Below are positions 21,251 through 26,116 of a stretch of 26,116 nt of DNA, piece after piece; position 1 is the stretch's first letter; the number at the start of each line of letters is the position of its first letter. A program made the translations under genes and the position numbers. Under the pieces are notes generated by a model. The model had not been told where the DNA came from. It was given only the letters and a program-made list of their open reading frames with translations, and did no database searches. The DNA comes from a virus. The stretch lies in IMG/VR virus record IMGVR_UViG_3300009285_001158, positions 1 to 26,116 of that record; one strand, 5' to 3'.

Positions 21251-21999
21251 CGCCTCACCCCTAACGCCTGGAAGGACAACCCACGATTGATTACCGCAAC
21301 ATCGACTGGTATCCACCCACTATGAATCAGGAGGCTCGGGAATAGCTTGGGGTCCCAAACTGTCATGTGGAAAGGAGCCCAGGCCCCCTCCGCTATTGGG
21401 GCCGGTACTTCGAATAGGATGGCCCCCTTGGACTCGACCCTTTGGCCCATCTCCTCCATGAACTCGACCGGGTTCGTCAGATGCTCTATGACATGGGTCA
21501 AGATAACGAGATCGAACTTGCCGGGGGCGGCCTCCAAGGTGCCATACACCCGAATATCCCGCCCTTGAGCAATCTTCTTGTCTAGATCGTTGAGTTCGAC
21601 CCCCACAACCTCACACCTGTACTCGGCCCGTAACTCATCCAGTATGACCCCACTGGCGCACCCATAGTCCAGCGCCCGGCGCACCTTCTGGACACCATGC
21701 CCCTTGAGGTAGTCGATGCTTCGCTCTGCCCGCTGAAGTTGAATAACCCGATCGTGCAGCGTTGGATAGGCAGGATCTCGATAATCCTGGGCATAGTAGC
21801 CCTGGATGAACTCGGGGCTGGGAACTCGGGGCCGATAGATAAGCCCGCACGCCTGGCAGAGAACCCAGTTTGGCGGCTCCTCCCGAGCAACGGCCGCCGA
21901 TACAGGAGCCTTGCAAAGAGGGCACCTCTCGACGGGGAGAGTCGATGCGGCCGCTATCAGCTCCCCACGCTCAATTACATCCACCTCACCAGTCCTCAA
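21247..21999 (-). CDS. Class I SAM-dependent methyltransferase with N-terminal zinc ribbon
   Basis: The 250-residue ORF begins with TTG at 21997-21999 inside the preceding gene; a GTG 15 bases on is an alternative, and neither has a strong ribosome-binding site. Residues 26-51 form a Cys4 ribbon (CPLC, CQAC). DYGCASG (111-117) is motif I, VVGVELND the acidic loop, and FDLVILTHVIEHL motif IV with the DLVILTHV pattern of Methyltransf_23-type enzymes. Family members commonly methylate sugars, quinones or small metabolites, and zinc-ribbon forms are frequent in nucleotide-sugar clusters. Beside a cytidylyltransferase and a glycosyltransferase-like gene, methylation of a surface sugar is plausible. 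The substrate is inferred. Confidence 0.8.
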   Translation of the reverse strand: MRTGEVDVIERGELIAAASTLPVERCPLCKAPVSAAVAREEPPNWVLCQACGLIYRPRVPSPEFIQGYYAQDYRDPAYPTLHDRVIQLQRAERSIDYLKGHGVQKVRRALDYGCASGVILDELRAEYRCEVVGVELNDLDKKIAQGRDIRVYGTLEAAPGKFDLVILTHVIEHLTNPVEFMEEMGQRVESKGAILFEVPAPIAEGAWAPFHMTVWDPKLFPSLLIHSGWIPVDVAVINRGLSFQALGVRR

Positions 22000-22693
22000 G
22001 ACGACCAGTTTCGAAGATCGTGCATTCGGTAGGATTCGACAGATTCACAATTCTCTTTTTGGCCTTGTCAAATTCCGCCTTAGCAATTGCTAGTATCCCA
22101 TCCGTATTGCGCCTCCAGGCCGCCGGGGTGTAAGGACCAGGCGCTACCTCAAACAGCGAAGCATAACCCTCGTCATCCTTGTAGAAGTGCTTCTGCTTGT
22201 CCTCGGGAGGTGGATACTTGTGATCCATCCCAACAATCAGGATTGGATCGAAGCCGAGCCAAAGGGCCATCTGAAGGATCGGATAGACCATCGTGTAGCC
22301 AATCCCGACACTGAAGTACGGCGTCTTGCTCCAAGTCTTGAGCCGATCTCCCGATACCCCATAGGCCTTGCCTCCCATCCATGTATAGCATTTGTTTGTG
22401 AAGGCGAACTCGTGGATCATCAGCCTGTTGATCCATGCCGCCTCACAGCGATCATCCAAAATGACTGGAAGGATCGTCGCCCGCTTCTCCGGAGTGTCAA
22501 GTTGGTTAGCTCCCATACCAAAGTAGAAGGTCGGGCAAAACGCCGGGTAAAGCATCGTTATTCGATTGCACCCCAGCGTCGGATACTTCTGAAGAAACTC
22601 CAGCGGAACATTTGCTAGGCCCGGCCCATTACAAATCAAGGTAGCAGTCTGGCCCTGGTAACTGCCCTTGAGAGCGGCGTTAGATTTCAGCAT
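21986..22693 (-). CDS. Putative glycosyltransferase-like protein (GT42 / MptE-DUF115-like fold)
   Basis: The 235-residue protein is read from the ATG at 22691-22693, with GGAG 6 bases upstream; in-frame ATGs at 22705 and 22711 lie inside the preceding gene. ATLICNGPGLANVP (17-30), GCNR (41-44) and the helix plus strand VYPILQMALWLGFDPILIVGMDHKY (136-160) follow the layout of the CMP-binding fold shared by GT42 sialyltransferases, Maf flagellin glycosyltransferases and MptE-like proteins: a GNGPSL-type loop, a later Cys-Asn pair, and a G-D motif after a helix. CstII-type enzymes use CMP-sialic acid, and a CMP-sialic-acid-synthetase-like gene lies two genes upstream. Transferase activity is not shown; the catalytic His was not assigned. 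Confidence 0.55.
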   Translation of the reverse strand: MLKSNAALKGSYQGQTATLICNGPGLANVPLEFLQKYPTLGCNRITMLYPAFCPTFYFGMGANQLDTPEKRATILPVILDDRCEAAWINRLMIHEFAFTNKCYTWMGGKAYGVSGDRLKTWSKTPYFSVGIGYTMVYPILQMALWLGFDPILIVGMDHKYPPPEDKQKHFYKDDEGYASLFEVAPGPYTPAAWRRNTDGILAIAKAEFDKAKKRIVNLSNPTECTIFETGRLEDW

Positions 22694-23864
22694 CGGCTTC
22701 TCCATAAACATCTGCCTCGACGATGGTGATTTGATTGTCCTGGGTGGCGTTCGCTAGCTCCTCAAGCTCCTTGCGAGCATCGGCCTCGAACCCCGCCAAA
22801 CTTACGGCCCGCCTAGTGCCCGTTGCGTCCACATAACCAAGCTCGGAAATCGCGGCGTGCATCCGAACCTCGTTGTGGTTGCGCCGGGCTTGCTGAAGTG
22901 CCCCGAAGATCGAGTTGATTTCCGAAATCTTGGCAAACTCATCACCAACAAGTTTGCCCATCTCACCCTGCATCTTCGCCATGCCATCCTTTGACAGGCC
23001 CTGCGTTACCTTGGCCCGATTTTGGAGTTCTACCTTCCGTCCCCGAATCAGATTCAACTCGCCCTGCGCCTTATCAAACGCCTTTGCCAGAGCGTTGACC
23101 TGAATCTCCATATGCATAGAAGTCAGCCCCGGAACCTTCTCGAACCCATACAACTGCTCACGATCCCCAAGCATCGTGCAGCCCGGCGGTAGATAGAACT
23201 CGACGCCCTTCCCAATACAAATCCCAGCCCAGAAGTTGGCATTTGGTTTTTGGTCCTGATATTCCGTTTTGCTGCTCATTTCCCATCCGTAGCCCTCGAT
23301 CCGCTTGGCCCCGAGATGAAGAGCCAAGGCAACCATGACGCCAAAGCTGTTGGTGAAGTAGCGGACGTTGGCAGCATTGACACCAAAGGACCCAACGATT
23401 TCATCCAGCGGGTAGGCGACCGCCCCAGGGATATCGACCTCCTGGTTGACGGTGTAGATGGGAAACGGGTAATCCATCTCGAAGCGCCGATGAACAGCCG
23501 GGTCGTATTCCCCCGTGCCCGCACACTCCGTGCAAACCTTGTCCCCCGCCTTACCGTTCCCGTGACAGACGAAGCAATCGCCCTTGACAGCCTTCATCCA
23601 CAAAGGATGATTTGGATGATTGAAGTTGCCTTCCCGAAGAAAATCCCAGCGGGGGTGGATCTGGAACCATCGGTCCCAACGCCGTAGATAGGGCTTCTTC
23701 TCCTCGTCCTTCTTGACACCCTTCGTGTGTCGAGGATGGTAACTCTCGTTCAACGACCAGATTTCCACACCAGGAATATCATACGGCGCGAGATGACGAC
23801 TCGATTCGGCCATCCCGACCAGCACGATGGTCTCACTACGAAGTTTCCAAGGATCAAGTGGCAT
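22680..23864 (-). CDS. Rossmann-like protein with inserted DnaJ-type zinc finger and C-terminal coiled coil
   Basis: The 394-residue protein is read from ATG 23862-23864, with GGGAGG 5 bases upstream; a longer reading (ATG at 23948) overlaps the previous gene heavily. The N-terminal ETIVLVGMAESSRHLAPYD (11-29) and the later YFTNSFGVMVALALHLGAKR (169-188) and GYGWEMSSKTEY (191-202) match a common uncharacterised phage Rossmann-like family with an IGLYGVDM-type motif. Between these halves lies CFVCHGNG (97-104) and CTECAGTG (111-118), a DnaJ-type CxxCxGxG pair that looks like an insertion. Residues 255-350 are helical and charged. Function is unknown; distant relation to DUF115/GT42-type folds is possible. 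Confidence 0.6.
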   Translation of the reverse strand: MPLDPWKLRSETIVLVGMAESSRHLAPYDIPGVEIWSLNESYHPRHTKGVKKDEEKKPYLRRWDRWFQIHPRWDFLREGNFNHPNHPLWMKAVKGDCFVCHGNGKAGDKVCTECAGTGEYDPAVHRRFEMDYPFPIYTVNQEVDIPGAVAYPLDEIVGSFGVNAANVRYFTNSFGVMVALALHLGAKRIEGYGWEMSSKTEYQDQKPNANFWAGICIGKGVEFYLPPGCTMLGDREQLYGFEKVPGLTSMHMEIQVNALAKAFDKAQGELNLIRGRKVELQNRAKVTQGLSKDGMAKMQGEMGKLVGDEFAKISEINSIFGALQQARRNHNEVRMHAAISELGYVDATGTRRAVSLAGFEADARKELEELANATQDNQITIVEADVYGEADAEI

Positions 23865-24060
23865 TTTCGCCTCCCACTTCTTTAGCCTGCCGGCACACCC
23901 AACACTTTGACCATAAAGGATTCGGGCTTCGTCCAACCACGAGTTCATACGGCATAAGCCTTAGCTGCCAATCGTGATGACAGGTCTTGCAACGAACCGC
24001 CACCTTGATTTGTTGCACCTCTAACCCGTTCGCTTCCAAAAACTCAATTACGCTGTTCAT
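23854..24060 (-). CDS. Small Cys4 zinc-finger protein, 68 residues
   Basis: The ATG at 24058-24060 overlaps the stop of the cytidylyltransferase (ATGA). Two CxxC pairs, CKTC (24-27) and CWVC (53-56), form a zinc ribbon with a 25-residue spacer. Residues 1-12 (NSVIEFLEANG) are helical. The gene overlaps the following gene by 11 bases. It may bind nucleic acid or act as a partner of the adjacent enzymes; no family is recognised. Confidence 0.65.
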   Translation of the reverse strand: MNSVIEFLEANGLEVQQIKVAVRCKTCHHDWQLRLMPYELVVGRSPNPLWSKCWVCRQAKEVGGENAT

Positions 24061-24737
24061 AGGTCCAATCCTTCCGCATAGGTCCAATCCTCGGGCGTAT
24101 CCAGGTCGATCGCATACTTGCGCGGGATCGTGTAGGGTAGGACTTTCTTCCCAGACATCGATCCCCCCGCCACCACATCCCCCCGCACGGCATCAACGCA
24201 ACCTACGTGCCACAGAACCTCAGGCAGCATTTGCCTGGGCATGTTGTATGCCTCGGGAATGTCAGGCAGATGAAGTAGGGGCTTGATGTATTCCCCATCC
24301 CGAAGCCAGAACTTGGCTGGGGGATGGGGGCTTTCAACAACCGTCCGAATGCTGTCAGCCCCGCCTAACACGCCCAAATCGAACAACATCTCGTCTACCA
24401 GATTCCAAGGCCGGATCGGGCAGGTCGGGCGGAGATGCACAAGATAGGCCGGGACCCTGCCCAGATACTCCAACGCGTGCTGAAAGACCCCCAGGTCTGG
24501 AGAAAGGTCTTGAGCCAACTCCATCGGGCGATAGATGACCTGCGCACCATAACTCCTAGAGATTGATGCGATCTCGTCGTCCTCCGTCGAAACATAGACG
24601 CAATCAATTCCGATACACCGATTGGCGTACTCAATGGACCAAACTAACAAAGGCTTCCCCCGGAACAACTTGATGTTCTTACGAGGTATTCCCTTCGAGC
24701 CGCCACGGGCCGGGATCAGAGCCACCACTTTATCCAT
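24057..24737 (-). CDS. neuA-like: CMP-N-acylneuraminate (nonulosonate) cytidylyltransferase
   Basis: The 226-residue protein starts with ATG in a TAATG junction with the exonuclease gene. VVALIPARGGSKGIPRKN (4-21) is the CTP-binding signature of NeuA/KdsB-type enzymes. VYVSTEDDEIA, HLRPTCPIR (the QPTSPLR-type motif), ADSIRTV and a C-terminal AIDLDTPEDW (210-219) complete the pattern. It joins CTP and a nonulosonic acid such as sialic, legionaminic or pseudaminic acid to give the CMP-sugar. No sugar-building genes (NeuB, NeuC) lie in the window, so the acid would come from the host. The 226-residue length is normal. This is the anchor of the proposed sugar module. Confidence 0.85.
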   Translation of the reverse strand: MDKVVALIPARGGSKGIPRKNIKLFRGKPLLVWSIEYANRCIGIDCVYVSTEDDEIASISRSYGAQVIYRPMELAQDLSPDLGVFQHALEYLGRVPAYLVHLRPTCPIRPWNLVDEMLFDLGVLGGADSIRTVVESPHPPAKFWLRDGEYIKPLLHLPDIPEAYNMPRQMLPEVLWHVGCVDAVRGDVVAGGSMSGKKVLPYTIPRKYAIDLDTPEDWTYAEGLDL

Positions 24738-25456
24738 TAGATGCTCCGCCGGGTGAACTTACTGAAGGGCTTCAAGATTTCGTAAACCTCCAACAGCACC
24801 ACCACATCAATGACGTTGTGCTCCAAAACGAGTTTCAGTGCCTTCGGACAACCGTACTTGGCTCGATTCCAGATTTCAATATCAAAGTATGTCTTCTTGT
24901 TCTCACATCCCAAAAACGTCGTTACTCGATCCAAACTCTTCCGGGTCAGTTCCAGGTTCTGGCGGGCGGCATAGAACAGATCGATCCCGATAAGGTCGCC
25001 GTAGACAGGAAACGAATGCCTCCAGCGCAACGCTCGGCTTCTGATGAAAGGAAGGTCATACTGGCTACCGTAAAAGGTGACCAGGACATCAAAACCCCGC
25101 ATGGCGTCGATAAGACTTTTGATGATCCGCCTATCAAAGGTCCAGTCCAGTATCTCTTTGCGAGTGATGACATCACTCTTTACCTTCGCCGCCTGATCGC
25201 AAATCGCCCAGGACAACATAATCCCGGCGTCGGCTTTCAGGGCGGATGCTTCAATATCCAAAAATCCTACCTTCTCGGCGTCTGTCCACTTCGGTTGTCT
25301 CCGATGCAACACGTAGACCCTATTCCTAAGCGCATCCTGGTTGCGGCCAGTCATAAGTTCTACAATCTCAGAATAGGGGATCTTCTTATTTCTTAGCTTC
25401 AAAAGCAGCCTATCTTCGGTGCTAGTCCATCGCTGGATATGACTCGACTTCATCAT
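24737..25456 (-). CDS. DnaQ/RNase H-like 3'-5' exonuclease with Myb-like N-terminus
   Basis: The 239-residue protein starts with ATGATG at 25456, overlapping the previous stop. Residues 8-52 (RWTSTEDRLLLKLRNKKIPY, RNQDALRNRV) look like a Myb/SANT-type DNA-binding domain. The exonuclease core follows: FLDIEAS (65-71) gives the DxE pair Asp67/Glu69, FYGSQYDLPF (128-137) gives Asp134, and EHNVIDVVVL (212-221) gives Asp217, as in the YprB/RNase H-like subfamily. It probably trims or degrades DNA during replication, repair or host takeover. The fused DNA-binding domain is uncommon. Confidence 0.8.
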   Translation of the reverse strand: MMKSSHIQRWTSTEDRLLLKLRNKKIPYSEIVELMTGRNQDALRNRVYVLHRRQPKWTDAEKVGFLDIEASALKADAGIMLSWAICDQAAKVKSDVITRKEILDWTFDRRIIKSLIDAMRGFDVLVTFYGSQYDLPFIRSRALRWRHSFPVYGDLIGIDLFYAARQNLELTRKSLDRVTTFLGCENKKTYFDIEIWNRAKYGCPKALKLVLEHNVIDVVVLLEVYEILKPFSKFTRRSI

Positions 25457-25623
25457 TCTTCCCTTTCCAGTTGCTTCTGTATAAGTTGAATCATGAACTC
25501 CAAGCGATCGACGAGTCGTTTTGTGGTAGCCTTGAAATCGGCAACTATTGGCCGGACTTTATCCTTCCGCCAGGGAAGTTCCGGAACCGGGTGAACATAC
25601 TTATGACCGTCTTCTTTCTTCAT
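25453..25623 (-). CDS. Small hypothetical protein, 56 residues
   Basis: The ATG at 25621-25623 has GAGGAGG 6 bases upstream and lies one base after the previous stop. The last residues overlap the exonuclease start (ATGA). The protein is charged (DGHKYVHPVPELPWRKDKVR) with a predicted helix near the end (VDRLEFMIQLIQKQLEREE). No family is recognised. Strong initiation signals make it real. Confidence 0.7.
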   Translation of the reverse strand: MKKEDGHKYVHPVPELPWRKDKVRPIVADFKATTKRLVDRLEFMIQLIQKQLEREE

Positions 25624-25624
25624 G

Positions 25625-25861
25625 CTAAGCCTCCTCGCCGTGCAGGGCGGCCCACGCCTTACGCCTACGTACCCATTCTTCCATCTTGGACATGGACGCG
25701 CCCTCAAAACAATCCGCATTGTCGATAAGCCATGCGGCCTCGGCAATGTCGGCCTCCCAGGCGTCGGCGGCTTCGGCCAGCGGATCCCGTACTCCCGGAG
25801 GAATGTTCGCCATTTCCGATATGATTTCGGCCACCAGACGCAGCTTCCTTGGCGTAATCAT
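25625..25861 (-). CDS. Small hypothetical protein, 78 residues
   Basis: The ATG at 25859-25861 has GGAGG 4 bases upstream and overlaps the previous gene's stop (ATGA), which decides the start against longer in-frame readings from 25960 and 25924. The protein is helical (KLRLVAEIISEMANI, LAEAADAWEADIAEAAWLID, KMEEWVRRRKAW). No family is recognised. Confidence 0.65.
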   Translation of the reverse strand: MITPRKLRLVAEIISEMANIPPGVRDPLAEAADAWEADIAEAAWLIDNADCFEGASMSKMEEWVRRRKAWAALHGEEA

Positions 25862-26028
25862 GCCGCCTCCCACAGGTAGGCGAAGGATGTGTCCGAGGAT
25901 TCCAAATTCGTCGTCATTACCCATTCCGATCGCTGGCTTTCGGTCATTTCGCCAAGCCACTCACTCCAGGCATCGGCATAGAACCACAGGCCGTCTGTCG
26001 AACGCCTAATCATTGCAGAGTCGCACAT
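25858..26028 (-). CDS. Small hypothetical protein, 56 residues
   Basis: The ATG at 26026-26028 has GGAAGG about 4 bases upstream; an ATG 15 bases further is an alternative. The stop at 25858-25860 overlaps the next ATG. The protein is rich in Trp, Ser and Glu (GLWFYADAWSEWLGEM, TESQRSEWVMTTN, AYLWEAA). No family is recognised. It overlaps the edge gene by 23 bases. Confidence 0.6.
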   Translation of the reverse strand: MCDSAMIRRSTDGLWFYADAWSEWLGEMTESQRSEWVMTTNLESSDTSFAYLWEAA

Positions 26029-26116
26029 AGCCACCTTCCAACCACCGCAGGGCCTTCGCTTCCGTTTGAAGGTACCCTACGATGGTCCATGAGACAACGC
26101 TTAGTTCGTCATCGTC
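26006..26116 (-). CDS. Partial hypothetical protein (C-terminal 36 residues)
   Basis: An open frame enters from the right edge and stops with TAG at 26006-26008. The 36 visible residues include VSWTIVGYLQTEAKALRWLE and end in YVRLCND. It overlaps the next gene by 23 bases, matching the packed style of the region. The start is outside the window and no function can be given. Confidence 0.5.
   Translation of the reverse strand, partial: DDDELSVVSWTIVGYLQTEAKALRWLEGGYVRLCND

Overview
The window is a piece of a tailed double-stranded DNA bacteriophage genome with a long-tailed, non-contractile (siphovirus-like) HK97-type plan. Evidence is a continuous leftward block of terminase, portal, MuF-type head protein, prohead protease, HK97 major capsid protein, neck genes, tail tube, frameshifting tail chaperone, tape measure, tail hub, tail tip proteins and a lysis pair. 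Every gene I can support is on the minus strand, packed with ATGA, TAATG or TGATG junctions and purine-rich ribosome-binding sites. TAA, TAG and TGA are all used as stops, so the code looks standard. No integrase, tRNA, rRNA, CRISPR array or insertion sequence was seen. The bacterial host cannot be named from this sequence.

Layout, in direction of transcription from the right edge: (1) 26116-20945, an accessory cassette: small unknown proteins, a DnaQ/RNase H-like exonuclease with a Myb-like N-terminus, a CMP-sialic-acid-synthetase-like cytidylyltransferase, a Cys4 mini-protein, two Rossmann-type proteins (one GT42/MptE-like), a zinc-ribbon methyltransferase and a Cys-rich protein. This looks like a sugar-activation and modification module. 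(2) 20944-20609, a non-coding gap with hairpins. (3) 20608-13266, packaging and head genes. (4) 13265-9039, neck, tube, chaperone (canonical -1 slippery site) and tape measure. (5) 9039-2474, host-recognition apparatus: a very large hub protein with Ser/Thr-Asp repeats, a carbohydrate-binding-like sandwich and a LamG-like domain inserted in it. It is followed, in the same frame after one TGA codon, by an ORF carrying the rest of a second LamG domain and the hub C-terminus. Small tail-tip proteins follow. (6) 2464-1844, a holin-like protein and a truncated lytic transglycosylase. (7) 1843-1, a regulatory end: a promoter-rich gap, a winged-helix-like gene, an unknown gene, a predicted small RNA with its own promoter and terminator, an HTH gene and a partial HNH nuclease.

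The most unusual points are the in-frame TGA splitting the hub inside a LamG fold, the Ser/Thr-Asp repeat domain, the possible nonulosonic-acid module, two interlocking inverted repeats at 210-270, a 41-bp perfect palindrome at a gene junction, and a cluster of TTGACA motifs in the left 1.8 kb. All functional statements are read from sequence patterns and recalled family features; no search was run.
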